A DNA stretch of 64,000 nt from Ailurus styani (lineage: Eukaryota; Chordata; Mammalia; Carnivora; Ailuridae). How positions within the stretch are numbered: the first letter of the stretch is position 1; each line of letters begins with the position of its first letter. A program made the position numbers and the translations under genes. Of this stretch, positions 11,678-24,000 are shown in pieces. Location of the stretch: contig LNAC01000162.1 in the NCBI GenBank assembly GCA_002007465.1, forward strand, positions 1,480,137-1,544,136, in the 5' to 3' direction. The notes under the pieces are model-generated. The model did not search any database, was not told where the DNA came from, and worked only from the letters and a program-made list of their open reading frames with translations.

Positions 11678-11848
11678 TTTCAGCTCAGGTTGTGATCTCA
11701 GGGTGGTGATCTTAGGATCATGAGATCAAGCCCCATGTTGGGTTCTTTGTGCAGCGTAGAGTCTACTTAAGAATCTCTCTCCCTCTCCCTCTGTTCAAAC
11801 CCCGAACGCGCTCTCTCTCTCAAAAATAAATAAATGTCTTAAAAAATA
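11678..11848 (+). mobile_element. Older carnivore SINE, 3' part (split)
   Basis: This continues the SINE begun at 11244: TTTCAGCTCAGGTTGTGATC, a diverged body (GAGATCAAGCCCCATGTTGG), CT-rich runs and an AAAAATAAATAAATGTCTT tail. It is the host of the nested younger SINE. Confidence 0.92.
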
Positions 11849-12639
11849 CTTTATATTTAATATAAATGCCATTTATGACTCCATTGTTGCAGTGCTGCTA
11901 ACTTTCATTTTCTACGTATTTTGAAATGTTCTTTAAATTTCTAAAAAATTAATATATCTGTAAAATAAAAATATTTGCACATATTCATAATTATTGCCTA
12001 AGGAAAAGCATCTTGAGGTAGACTTATATGGGTCAAAGTGCATGCATTTGTTTTGCAACACATTACTGAATCTCCTTACAAAATACGTTACCAATTTAGG
12101 ATAATGCTAGCAAAACAAAAACACTTATTATGAAGAAAGCACATGTGATTCTTAAAAGGAAGACCTTCTGAGATCATAGCAAAAAACAGGACAAAGTCAA
12201 TCAGAAGATCCTCAGGATTTTCTTTTGACACTTCTTAGTGGCAGGAGTTGCTCCCAGGAATAACTCCCAAGTAATGAGGAACAGATTTATACCAATAAAC
12301 CAGCTCTCTTGCTCATTGGTGGGGCAAACCTGAGGTTATATTTAACATGATCTTTATGTTTAACCTGCTCTCCATCAGGATTGAGCCCAGTGGTGAATTG
12401 CTAATTAACAGGCCTTTTGTTGGCTTTCCTCTCTTCCCTGCCTCATCTTCCCAGTCCATTACCATGCTTCCTGGGTTTACCTCCAAAGTTTACTTGCACC
12501 CAAATCTTACCTCAGGGGCTGTTTTTGGAAAACATAGTATAAGACATCTGGGGAAACTACATTAGAAAATATGAATTGTGCTTTTGTTTTATGTTTTTCT
12601 TTCCTGTTTCTAACCATGGAAGTCAAAATATACATCTAA
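11849..12639. other. Unassigned DNA
   Basis: No gene or assignable repeat is recognised. The 72-codon plus frame at 12347-12565 has no recognisable domain. Confidence 0.4.
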
Positions 12640-12745
12640 GAACATTTGATATTTAATTGAGCAACTACTATAGTCCTAGCACTGTGCTTAACATATTACA
12701 TAGACTAACTTATTTAAATCTCACAATAAATGCCACATGTAATAC
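12640..12745 (-). mobile_element. MIR remnant
   Basis: TTGAGCAACTACTATAGTCC, CACTGTGCTTAACATATTAC and TTATTTAAATCTCACAATAA reproduce the minus-strand MIR 3' half in order, with heavy divergence. Confidence 0.65.
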
Positions 12746-12764
12746 AGGATTTATGAACAGACAA

Positions 12765-13310
12765 ATCACTCATCTATTCAACTAATAATGAGTGCCTTCT
12801 GTGCACAAGGCCCTCTACTCTGTGATGAGAGACCCTGCCCTCACAGAGCTACAGCATAGTGGGATAGATAATGTCAAATAAACCATAACTTCATATAGTT
12901 ATTTAATCACAAGAGAGTAGTTATAAAGGAAAAAGGCATAGTGACATGAGGCAGAAGTGTAAGAGGGGACTTAATATTATCTTGTAGAGGTCATTTTCCT
13001 AAGTGGTGTTTAATCTGAGAAGAAAATGTTGGATAAGAATTTATCAGTAGAGAAGAGAGGAGACACTTTCTAAGCAAAGGTGATAACGTGCAAATCTCTG
13101 AGAAGGAGGCGCTTAGCCCTTCTGAGAAACTAGCTGGGCGGTAGACTGTGTTGCAGGTAGACTGTGGCAAGCAAAGAGGAAGATACCTCAGCAGGGAGCT
13201 GGAGATTTGGGAAGTTGCCAGATCATGCAGGGCTTTGCTGGCAATGAAGAATGCTGGATTTCACACCAGTCAGAATCCAGAGCCATGGAAGGATTTTAAG
13301 CAGAATGCTT
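12765..13310 (-). mobile_element. L2 LINE remnant
   Basis: The left end ATCTATTCAACTAATAATGA, the CCTGCCCTCACAGAGCTACA block, AACGTGCAAATCTCTGAGAAGG and GATCATGCAGGGCTTTGCTG appear in the order of minus-strand L2. The last block reproduces the 'agatcatgtagggcctt' motif. The plus frame at 13148-13516 is antisense to this relic. Confidence 0.8.
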
Positions 13311-13994
13311 TTTTTTTCCTGCTGTTTTTGATCCATTGCAGTTATGGACTAAGCTCGTTGGCTACCTCAAGTAAGAAAGGCTTCTGGTCTTCTAACAGAG
13401 GCTGTGAACTGACTACTGGAGAGCCATATATGCACTACAGACCTGTTTGGGTCCCAGTGTATTGGCCCAGTTTAAAAAGTTCAAAGTCATTGGGTAGCTC
13501 ACATCCAGATTTCTAGGATTTCTGGGAAAGGAAACAATCAGGCAGTGCTAGGTAGGCGTTTTCTATGACATCAATCTATAGACATAAGAAAGGAAGTCAT
13601 ATTTAACTGGTACATCCATTTCCAGATTTCACAGAGCACACTATTTATCCTATTAGTATCACGGGGCTACCGATAGAAAGCTCGTGATTGATGTTAGCCT
13701 TTGTAGATAGTTGGGTTTACAAAGCCTGCTTAATTATAACATCTGGTAGTGCAGAATCCTGTGTCAGAGAACTAGTTTATGTATTTATTATTATATATTT
13801 GTTATCGTTTATTGTAGAGTTGTTTATTATAACAGCCTTTCCTGAGAGAATAGTTGTGAGCACTTGAAAACACAGGGATTTGGATGCACCTGGGTTCTGT
13901 GGCCCATGGGACCAGTGTCATCTCCCACCACTTGTATTCGAAGCCTAGCACTTCGGTCCTATCTAGGTATTTGACACTCCACTCTATATCAGAT
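13311..13994. other. Unassigned DNA
   Basis: No repeat family is assigned. A GC-richer patch lies around 13870-13990. No splice-bounded coding exon could be supported. Confidence 0.35.
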
Positions 13995-14280
13995 GTCTCA
14001 TGCCTTCCAAGCCTGTACCCTTGCTGTTCCCTCTCCTCTAAAGCCCTGTACACATTTCCTGATTAGCCCTCCAGATCTATTTGAAACGTCATCTATTCCT
14101 GGCAAAGTTACTATTAGCACTTCTGCCCTGCTCCAGATTCCTCTGGGCTCCTGTAGTATTTGAGACATTTTCCATCATAAAACTTTATAATATCAAAACT
14201 AATTATTTCTTGCACTGCCAGTCTATGAGCTCCACAGGCAGAGGTTGTGTTTGCAGAGCAGAGGAAGTAAATGAATGAAT
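13995..14280 (+). mobile_element. L2 LINE 3' end
   Basis: CTTCCAAGCCTGTACCCTTG, TTTGAAACGTCATCTATTCC and CTCCACAGGCAGAGGTTG keep the order of the plus-strand L2 3' end. The copy finishes with AAATGAATGAATGGTTAAAG, which resembles the TGAATGAATGAA terminus. Confidence 0.7.
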
Positions 14281-17200
14281 GGTTAAAGAGATTGTTTTTG
14301 AAGATGCTTTTCTTTTTTCCTGTATTTTGGAAGTTAGTGTGGTAGGGTTATTGTGGTTACTTTGGAAAGGACTCTGATAGAAAAAGGAAGAGGAATTCAA
14401 ATAAAATATGCTAATTAGAAGGAGATGACAAGGGAGATGAGAGGAAATATGAACTGAAATCCTGAGAGGGTCTGGAAGGATGAGGGCAAACATGAGCAAT
14501 TAGAGCAGCTCAACCAGGTGGTTCAACAGGGAGTGGTCAAATGCAGGTGTCTGTTCACACAGTTGACCCAAAGCAGATTCAACAGGAGCTTGGAAGCTGC
14601 AATAAGGGAGAGCTGGGAAAATTGATGTGTAAGTTATATACAGGGTGAGAGAGAAGCAAGACAAGAAACTAGGACCACAGATCTTACCAGCAATATTCTG
14701 AGATCTGGAAGCACAGGTAGAAAAAGAAGGTTGTGTGAGGGATCCACGGATGCAGATTGATGCAGTTTAGACACCTGACAGTTGATACGGAGCAGAGATT
14801 AGGAGATATGATTCTGATGGTGACTTAAGGCTTTGAGGTAGATTCCAGGTTCCTGAATTGGGGGACTGAATCACTGAAAAGTACCTTTCATTCTATGAAA
14901 ATGTGATATAGTAAGAAAGTTGTGTTAACAACAGAGTTGGGGAAGAGGAAAATGATGTTTAAAGGTCTATTTTAAGAAAAATGGTATAGATTTTCTGATT
15001 TTAAAACCATTGAAACAAATAATAGAATCCAATATGTTTTTCTTTCTTCTGGGTGTTTATAGGCTCAAATGAGATAATTATAATAATATTTTGTGTGTAT
15101 TATTCTATAATATTTACAAAATATGTTGGCACATTTTATTATCATATCACTGCCTTATATAACTTGAACACTTAATGGTACTGCTTGGGTTGTTTTGCAT
15201 CCTGTTAACAATAAAAACAAACCACAGTACACACTCACACACACCCACACACATATTTTTCTAATCCCCCTTAGTTTTGTTATGCTACTTTTTAGCTTGT
15301 GCTACTTTGCATCGTGTTATATACCTTTACAACTCTCTGGGAGTCCTTTCTGAAACAAAGTAGCGGTACAAATATACAAATGCCATTTAACATTATGAGG
15401 TTTATCTTCTGGAAGATTTTGATTATTTTAGCTATCATTCATAGATTTACAAAGAAAATAATGGCAACCTTTAAAAGGTTTATGAAAAATTCCTTTTCCG
15501 GTTAAACTTCATTCCTTATCTGAGGATACCAAGTAATATAATAATCAGTTCAGAGATTTAAAATATTAGGAAATGTTAACAGGCCCCAAATATATAAATA
15601 TACTTGTGCACATGAGCTTTTGAACATGTTCAAAAATATGCTCACAAATTCTATGCTTTCAAATGATTTCACCACATATTTCTTTGGTCTGGTTGCTCTA
15701 TATCATTATGCTAAGCAAAGACAGTCCTTGTTCTTTATCTTAGTTATGGGGCACAAGGAAGAGAAAGCAAGGAAACATCCTTTGAAACTTTCACCTCCAG
15801 TAAAGTCCCAGTATATCTCCTTCTAGGGCATGCTAGTCTAAGCAAGAGCTATACATAATTTTAAATTATCTTTATTCCAAAGAGTTAATAGCCTCTGATA
15901 AGTCATGCAAAACAAATTGATAAGATATATCTGAATGAACCAAAACACCGCCCATTTAGTTAGGCTTGGAATCTAGACCAAACTGTCAAATCTAGAATTT
16001 AAAAAACAAGTTGGGGGAGAGGGGTTGCAAGTTGCAGTGATATTTAGGATATGTAAACTAGATTAAGAAATCAAACAACTTATGATCCTTAGTAAACCTG
16101 AAAATTGAAAAACATTAACATCTTCCTTGGCACAACATGGTTTTCAAATCTATATGACATCGCTTGGCTCCATTTATAGTCAGCATAATTTTGGCTTCTA
16201 TTCTTATATGGATAACAGCCAAACTCATCTGTCTTCTATGTCCAATCCTAGCATCTTTGTTTAGTTCCTCGACTGAGATTCTGTTTTAAATAGCCTGAAA
16301 CATTACTGTAAAGAAAAGATTTTCCTGAGCAATTTGAAATATCTTTGTCAAATTCAGTTATCATCTGAAGCTTTGTTTTCAGTTTAGTGGTTTGAAGAGT
16401 GTAGCTTTCTTTCTATAACTTGCTTAGATATTTCCATGCCTCCTTTCACCAGAAATTGCTTTGATTAATATAATTCTCTTTCAGCTATGATTTCTTTTGC
16501 TATTCGCCGCCCTCTTTGATGAGTGAAAATGTAGGTGCTAGATTTCTCAGGATGCCTGAGTTTGAGGGCAACGTGTTTATTCCTACCTTCACTGTCACAA
16601 ATTGCTTTTAAAACTTTAGTTTTTACATTTGTTTATAAAAGCCTGGAAAATTATTTTTCAGGACTTAGGCCTGTTTGCTGGCAGATCGATTCTTTATCCT
16701 TCTGACCCCTGCAGGCTGATTTTCTTGGCTCACATGCTAGCTGACTTCCAGTTTACATTGGTCATGGAGGTGAAGATGAGAGATGAGGGAAGGATAAGGG
16801 AGGCAGCTACAATATCCTCTCCTTAAGCACTTTCAGTGGTAGAGGCTTGTCTCTTCTGTGACTCCAGCTGTCACCATCAGGCCCACCATGGTTCTGTCAT
16901 CCAACCTGAGAGGCACACAGATCCTGGGTCCAGTCTTCCAGTTTCTTTTCTTTGATTCCCCAGTCTAGGGATGTCAGTGAATTCCTGATGGTGTTAATCT
17001 ATAAGTTACTCTATCCCTATTGTTACCAGTTATTGTTCTCAGCTATTCCATAACCTGTGCAGTTGATGATTCCCTGCATTAAGTTTGCTTTCTTGTAAAG
17101 TACTGAAGTGGATTATGTTTTGCTGGCTAGACCCCAGCTGAACAAGCATCAGTTCTCAGCTAGAGATAAATAGAAAGACTTTAAGTTTAATAAATTTGTC

Positions 17201-17972
17201 ACTGGAGGTTGCAGAAGAGGATTTATGAAGGCTATTGTATATTTTAAATAACTCTAATCATATATTTACTATAAAAATTACTGTTTGGAATAATCCTATA
17301 AAATGTTCCTAATGGGATTGTAATTCAGAAGGGGGATTAATCGGACTGGCTATTTACAAATACTTGAGACACTTAAAACTTATTGGGGCAGGCAATTGAG
17401 GCCTTTGTAAGATAGTTTTATATTGTATATAAAAACTCATTTACTTTTTCTAATTTATAAAGTCAGTTTTTGTGTCCAAGCATTTCCTCCTGAATTTTTT
17501 CATTCTAGGAAGAGATATTGCCTCAGTTGCCTCAGTTGAATTTGTATGAAACATAAGCAATGACAATAAATTATAATCTATGATTAGACCTGAAAACTGA
17601 TATGTGAAGAATAAAAACGACATGCAGAGGTTAAAAATGCCCATGCCTAATGAAATCAAATAATTATAAATAACTGGATCAAGTTCCAGAAATAAGGCCT
17701 TTTCCTTTGTAACTATGTTTTATTTTTCTAATTTGACTCTAGGCAATAAGTATTATATCACAAACTATCTTTGCCTTTTGAGGTGTAACATAAGGTAAGT
17801 GTTAATAAGAATTACTTTAAAATAATTTAATACCTCCACATACCTTGAAAAATTAAGGGTTTCTTTTTTACCCTTATTTTGTATCTGTGTCTTACTCATG
17901 GAATCCTACATTAATATGCTATACGTTTTTGTCAGCCCTTATATACAATTCTTGCATGTCATTTATATATAC
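14281..17972. other. Unassigned DNA, 3.7 kb
   Basis: No gene is recognised. A purine-rich stretch lies at about 14440-14760, and a CA-rich tract (ACACACTCACACACACCCAC) at 15230-15253. A direct repeat TTGCCTCAG/TTGCCTCAG sits near 17519-17536. Short frames on both strands lack domains. The stretch 16480-16850 has several retained CpGs and no repeat signature, so it may be slowly evolving, but this is only an impression. Confidence 0.35.
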
Positions 17973-17998
17973 GTGTGTATATATAGATATATACACAC
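17973..17998. repeat. Near-perfect TA/TG palindrome
   Basis: Two 12-base arms, GTGTGTATATAT at 17973-17984 and ATATATACACAC at 17987-17998, are perfect inverted repeats around a 2-base AG centre. The palindrome lies in a TA/CA-rich tract at about 17960-18015. Confidence 0.9.
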
Positions 17999-18024
17999 AT
18001 ACATATACACACACAGAGTCACAT

Positions 18025-18486
18025 TCAGAAAAAAATTTCGGAAGGTATCCTTATTTGGTCTTTCATGTGAAAGAGGTAACATTCAAACACACTAATATAA
18101 CATGTAAAGGGAAAGCAGAGAAAATGGCCTCTTCCCTGTAAGGCTCTGTCCACCATCGTATTCATGGTGTCCTGAATGGAGGAGGCAATGGAAGGCAATG
18201 GAAAGAGGCAGAGGGGAGTGTGGCTGAGGTATTGATGTGCACAAATAGACTTGATCAAAATGTGTTGCCGTGATCTTTGTTCCCTATCTGCTTGAAGCTT
18301 TGCAGACAACATGAAAATGAATTTAAGTGTCTCAATTTCCAAATTATCATCCCTATGTGAACGAGTTCTACTGCTGTGTTCTGGGTTGAGATCTTGAGGC
18401 AGATAAGTTTCCAGTGTTGTCACTGCACTGGTAACTGAAGAAACGCAGTAACGGACAAAGCCATTCTTAAAAGCCACCATGGTCAC
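18025..18486 (-). other. 153-codon open frame of unknown status (not called as a gene)
   Basis: This is the longest uninterrupted frame outside transposons and the N gap. A start at 18480-18478 sits in a good Kozak-like context (GACCATGG), two codons inside the frame's first ATG. The predicted product has a charged, helix-like stretch (about residues 45-70, with LEIETLKFIFMLSAKLQADR) but no domain, signal peptide or family that I recognise. No flanking exon is evident. A frame of this size could arise by chance in 64 kb, so it may be nothing, an unrecognised exon or an old retrocopy. Confidence 0.15.
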
Positions 18487-18841
18487 TTATTCCTCAGCAA
18501 ACCATAAGATGGATAAAATAAAAAATAAATAAAGCTTTTTTTTGATGTGGATTTATACAATCATATTTCTGTCAAACTGACATATTGTCAACAGTAATAT
18601 GACTGTTTTTCCAGATAATATGTAAACCAAAAACATTCAAAAGCAAATATTCCTTTTAAAACATTTCCATTTTTATGCTAGTAAAAGGTGCCTGACTGGC
18701 AACCTTTCCTCTGTTTGAAGAACAAAATGCAGGCACCAGGATCCTTCCATCCCATCATAACACCTTCCCACTTGCAAACTCATCCATCTCCATGTTTGTT
18801 CTAGGTATTAGGACAGTAATCCTGCTCAGGTTCCAATCAAA

Positions 18842-19008
18842 GTCGTGTTTCTCAAACTCTAATGTGCATACATACAGATTACCGGGGGGTTTGTGAAAAT
18901 GTATGTTCTGAATCAGTATGTCTAAGGGATGTCTTGAAATCCTACAGTGTTAACAAGCTCCCAGATGATGCACATGTGCTAGTCTTTAGAGCACATTTTG
19001 AATAGCAA
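18842..19008 (+). mobile_element. MER5-like hAT DNA transposon remnant
   Basis: GTGTTTCTCAAACTCTAATGTGCATA at the left end matches the MER5 start. CTGAATCAGTATGTCTAAGG and AACAAGCTCCCAGATGATGC follow in family order, and GCACATTTTGAATAGCAAG closes the copy. MER5 elements are short non-autonomous Charlie-type transposons, and this one is inert. Confidence 0.85.
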
Positions 19009-19009
19009 G

Positions 19010-19130
19010 AAATTACATTTCTTATCTCTCTTCCCTATAAACTATATGCTCCTTGAAGATAAGAACTATGACTTACTCATCTCTGGGTACACAGTCACAC
19101 ATAATAAATCAATATATTTTAATGGTGAAT
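19010..19130 (+). mobile_element. L2 LINE 3' end fragment
   Basis: AAACTATATGCTCCTTGAAG followed by ATAAGAACTATGACTTACTC and CACACATAATAAATCAATAT is a diverged form of the L2 terminus (agctccttgagggcagggactttgtctt). Confidence 0.65.
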
Positions 19131-19285
19131 TAATATATAAAGGTTTTAATCATTCTCTGTTCTCTAGCAGAATACTGTGTTAGTTTTTTATAAGTGCAGA
19201 ATGAAAACTCCAAAACCAAATGTATTTATATGTATATATAACCAAAATATGCTTTTGGCTTTAAAACCATGGTATCGGAATTCCT

Positions 19286-19327
19286 TTTTTAAATTTTTAA
19301 ATTTTAATTTAATTATTTAAATTTTTT
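19286..19327. repeat. A/T-only insert between direct repeats
   Basis: A 42-base block made only of A and T is bounded by GGTATCGGAATTCCT (19271-19285) and GGTGTTGGAATTCCT (19328-19342), which match at 12 of 15 positions. This resembles a tail-only retro-insertion on the minus strand, but slippage is also possible. Confidence 0.45.
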
Positions 19328-19342
19328 GGTGTTGGAATTCCT

Positions 19343-20209
19343 GTTGAGGAATCAGATCTGAATGCTTTATCCCAAAATGATAGTATTATAAAAGTACACT
19401 GCAATGAAAGGTAAATAAGTATGAAAAATCTTGTCTTAAGAGAGAAGGAAGATATGACTAGTACAGTGCTGAAGCATTAGTTATTTTTAGCTGTATATTA
19501 TGGCATAGTATATATAAATGTATGCCAGTATATTTTAAGAATAGAGAATGGATTTCTATAAAATATAAGGAATTACAGAATTAACAAATGCACCTCAACC
19601 AATCTAATATTTTTCCTGGTTTTGAATTTGGAATTACAAAACTGAACTAACTCTAAGCATTAGGGAAACCAGAATTTCATATGTCAGAATCTTTTTGGTG
19701 TGGGGTGAAGGAGCTGATAGAGTTTTCTTTTCCTAATTTAAAAAATTCCTAGAGTCTTTTGACTTTTCATACAAAGTCTTTGACTTTCATACAGAGGATC
19801 ACATCTGGGCCAGTGTTTTATATGAAACAGTGTTTTATATGCTTCTAGAATGTCCTGTAAATTAAGGCATCCCGGGGGAATATGATGAGTACACATATTT
19901 TCTCAGTATTTTTCTTTTCTGCTTCTTAAGGGGAAGATAATCCCATTGGAAAACCCAATGCAAATAGAAACCAAAATGATCACGAAGAATTCTGGGAACC
20001 ACAAAGCCCTGTTGCCTTTGGTATTCCATGGCTTCTCTGATTCATTCCCTTTCTCCGTCTACTTTCTCCGTCTACTTTTCACTCTCCCTTCTTCCTTTTC
20101 TTCTCTCTATCTTCGCAAAAAGAAAAGGAGGGTATTGGTGCTAGAGATGACAGGGCTCTGGTCAAATAGGAGATTGAAAAAGGATCATAAAGACTGAGAG
20201 ACTGACAAC
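19343..20209. other. Unassigned DNA with short tandem duplications
   Basis: No gene is seen. CAGTGTTTTATATG is repeated head-to-tail at about 19812-19842, and TTTCTCCGTCTAC twice at about 20050-20078. These are local slippage duplications. Confidence 0.4.
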
Positions 20210-20600
20210 TGCTATTTTACTTATTCTGTTAGTATCCATATGCCTGTTAGTATGAAGTTGAATTGTTTCTATGGAAAGTTGTTTTCTAAAATGCTAAGCT
20301 TTTTTGGATGTTGATGACTGAAGTGCGACAGCTCATATGTACCGCTGAATACTCTGACAGCATGACAAAATTTACTGGCTCCTGGATGTTTTATCTTAAT
20401 GTACCTACAAGTGCCACATGTATTGCAGTTTCCTCATGCTAAAAAGGTTTCTCGTTGTATAAGAGTGTGGACCGTTTCCACTTCATGATTTCCTCATGGG
20501 GGCTTTCTCCCCCATCACTGAAGTAATTTATTTTCAGAATAAGTCCCAATCCCTCTGTGTGGCAGTATTTTCATCCATGTGCTTAAAATGGTAAATTGCT
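20210..20600. promoter_or_regulatory. Possible conserved non-coding DNA
   Basis: The stretch is free of recognisable repeats and keeps several CpGs in an AT-rich setting (AGTGCGACAG, TGTACCGCTG, TTTCTCGTTG, GGACCGTTTC). It also has an E-box-like CATATG at 20335-20340. Retained CpGs in neutral AT-rich DNA can indicate constraint, but no alignment was possible. This is a candidate only. Confidence 0.2.
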
Positions 20601-20827
20601 TTCTTTAAGTTATATTTATAGAATGGAATTCTGTACTGGAAATGAAAACAAAATATATCTGTGCTATTATCAACTCATGTTTTAAAAATTAGGAACATAA
20701 AATATATGATTCATATTTGGAATATTTATATCATAAACATAAGAATCACTCTCCATATATGCCATAATGTTTCAACATATTAGTTGCTCAGTATTCGATG
20801 ACAAAAATGATGAAAAATGCCCCATTA

Positions 20828-21020
20828 GGGTGCCTGGGTGGCTCAGTGGGTTAAAGCCTCTGCTTTCGGCTCAGGTCATGATCTCAGGGTCCTGGGATTG
20901 AGGCCCATATCGGGCTCCCTGCTCAGCAGGGAGCCTGCTTCCCCCTCTCTCTGTCTGCCTGCCTCTCTGCCTCCTTGTGATCTCTCTCCCTCTGTGAAAT
21001 AAATAAATAAAATCTTTAAA
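20828..21020 (+). mobile_element. Carnivore SINE (SINEC), young subfamily
   Basis: Full-length plus-strand copy with head GGGTGCCTGGGTGGCTCAGT, the TTCGGCTCAGG block, a CT-rich region and an AAATAAATAAAATC tail. It is flanked by the perfect 15-base TSD AAAAATGCCCCATTA at 20813-20827 and 21021-21035, which points to a recent insertion. Confidence 0.97.
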
Positions 21021-21035
21021 AAAAATGCCCCATTA

Positions 21036-24000
21036 ATATCACTCACTAAAGTTTTCAATTTTTCCTTCCCCAGTCCAAAATTTCTAGTAAAGTGAGTAAC
21101 TTCTGGGATGTGTAGATAATAAGATTAAATAAAGTCTCATTTAGAATTATCTTGTCATTTTTTTAGGATTTGGTAGCACAGCTTCTATCCAAGGATCTAG
21201 TAATTAAGCTCTCAGATATAAAACCAAAGTATTCTAAGTGGGAATGGGTTGGCTTGTATCAAGATAAACTAAAATCTCAAACACTCCATTTCCAAGATCA
21301 ACTCAGAGAAATAAAAAGGCACTTAACAGCCAGGAAATCCTATCCTATAGGATCTCAAAAAAGAAATGGCTATTCAGATTAAAAGATACAGGTTACTCCA
21401 ATATGTCTGAATAGGTTTTATTTATAACGACACTCCTCGTAGAGCAGAATACATTCTACATGTTCTACTTACGAGAAATGTAACTAACATTTCATTGACT
21501 ATTCAGGGGAAAAAAAAAGAACAAACAATGCTTATAATGTGGCTATAACATAAGCTTTATTTCATTCACAAATTTGAGCTAAATTGTTGAAAAACCAATG
21601 TGATTTACAGTGCAAACCATTTTATATTTGCAACATTTAGGCACAAACCAATGTTATTCAGTGTTTTCTTTCTGGTAGTATAGAAGACTTTTTAAAAAAT
21701 ATTTGTAAAAAATATTTGATGGGTTGTTATAAGCTGTCATGTGGAGACCAATTTGAAGAAGAATAATTCAAGACCTCCCTGGATGACTTGTGGCTGACCT
21801 GTACTCTGTGCTGTAGATCTTTTTGCTAAAGAATTGGTAGAGAATTTTCTAAAATTAGAGAAGAAAAAGGTGTATTGGTCAAAATTAGGCAAATATGACA
21901 ATGAAAAATTTATAATACTATGCTGCCAAATTTGGATCTTGAACCATTCAGAAAGAGTAACTTCTTTAAGAAGTTACCAGGATATTATCTTACCAGATTT
22001 CTGGGTGACTTTTCCTCCATTGCTGTCGCTATGCCTATGGCCTTAAATCTAACAACTGACTAAGAGCCCAGGCTGGAATATAACATTAGAGAAAGACTCA
22101 AGATTCTTCCTCTAGTCAAATGCTATATATTAATATTCATTTCATAATTTCCACTGTAACTTATATGAATGTGTGTGTATTAGATAAATATGTCTACTAT
22201 ATATATGTATGTGTATGTACACATATATACATACACATGTGTGTGTGTGTATGTTTAGTGTTATTACATGTTTAACCTATTGGCAAAGGGAAAAATATTG
22301 GCAAAGCCTAAAAAATAACCTGGATGAAAAATCTGTAACAAAGCTTTAAAAAAAGAGAAGAGAGAAAGGGAAAGAGCCTTCTGATACTTAGTTCAACTAA
22401 ATGGCTCTTCTTTCTCAATTGGAGCATCCAGTGCATATTTTCCTCATAAGCATATTTTATTTTCTATATTAAACCACAAGATTTATTAGGTAAGTGTAGT
22501 TGAATAATCTGAACAGGTCCTAGAACTTTCTTTTTCAATTTCTCTTCTTCTATGAACTTACACAGCTGTTTAGTTCTTTTGTAAACAGGGAAGGCTAGGC
22601 ACTCTTGCATAGATCTTTTTAGCATATGAAACATATTGACATGAATATAACATATGTGCCAAAGCAATATTATTCAGCTAACATTTCAACGAAATGTAAC
22701 ATAAAATTTTAAATTACATATTTCTGCCTATATTTGATTCTTGTTTACTGTATCTGATCCAGAAAAAAAGAAGACTCTTATTATGAAAACCATCTCTAAT
22801 ATCTTTGCATTCTAATAGCATGAAAAAGGACTGGTTATCACTAGTTGTTTATCTTCCAATTGCTCTAACATCACCAAGTGTCAATACAGCAGTTTGAGTT
22901 GATCAAGACTTTTGATTCAAATGGCGGGTGTTCAGGAGAAGGGCATTGACAGGCACAGGTATGTCAAAACATGGAAAGCCAGTAGGATCGTTTTGTTTAT
23001 TGGAGCAGCAAGGTAGAAGACAGGTTTACCCCTCTATTTGGCAAATATTACCTTTAAGCAAATCTGTTGCATCGTATTGCCTTAGTTTCTTCAAATAGAA
23101 GGCACAAGCTCTTTTCCTTCTCAGGGAGAATGGTGTGATTATTGATTACTGGCTCTTCACAGTAAAAAATAAAGTATGTACTATATTAAAATTATATATA
23201 TATATCTTATTTTCTGAATTCCCATTAACAAAATCTTTTTAAGATTTAACACTTTTGTTCTCAGGAATAGAAGCATCTCCTACTAAAATATTTTAGAAAT
23301 GTCTTTTGCCACTTATTCATTGTATAAATATGAGATTGTCAATACCCTAATTGAAATGTAATGTTACATTTCTCTTTATAATTGCACAAAAATTAGATAT
23401 TCCCCCAGAATTTAATTTTCATAACACTGTGAATAACTGCAAATCTCTTAATACCTACTTAAACAATACATCCTTTCATAACTATAATGCTCTACATAAA
23501 CAAGTATCTTAGAGTAGAACATAAAAGACTCTTGCAAATTGAACAGGTCCTAGAAGTCAAAGCAGGTAGCTATTTTTTCCAAAACATTAGTATCAATTTT
23601 CAGATGTTGGGTACAAACTGAATAAGGAAGAAAAACTAGATAGGAGCATGGAGTATATATTATGTCAACTGCATATGAGATTTACGATTAAGATCCATGT
23701 CATTTTTATGAGCTAAAGCAAACTATATGATTCATATGTATGACCTCTGGTACAATAATATTTTTACTTTTCTTCCCTTCCCTTCCCTTAAAGTTATTTA
23801 AAAAAAAAAAGGCAACACCAAAAACATATTGCAACCTGACCCAAACTACAAGGAGGGGTGAGGAAGTGATACTAAGTACTTGACTCCTTGGTAAGAGGAG
23901 GTAAATGGTCTCTCTACATAAAAGAATTGAAGGGGGACACTAGGATATTAGATATTTTGCAATATGCTGTAAGAGCTCCCATAGTAAAGTGCTGCTGTAA

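Noticed and set aside
11331..11695. Open frames of 105-120 codons on both strands
   Set aside because: They run through the N gap, so nearly all of their residues are undetermined.
21170..21382. 70-codon plus frame after an acceptor-like TTTTTTTAG
   Set aside because: No recognisable domain. The putative donor side (ACAG then GTTACT) is poor and no partner exon is visible.
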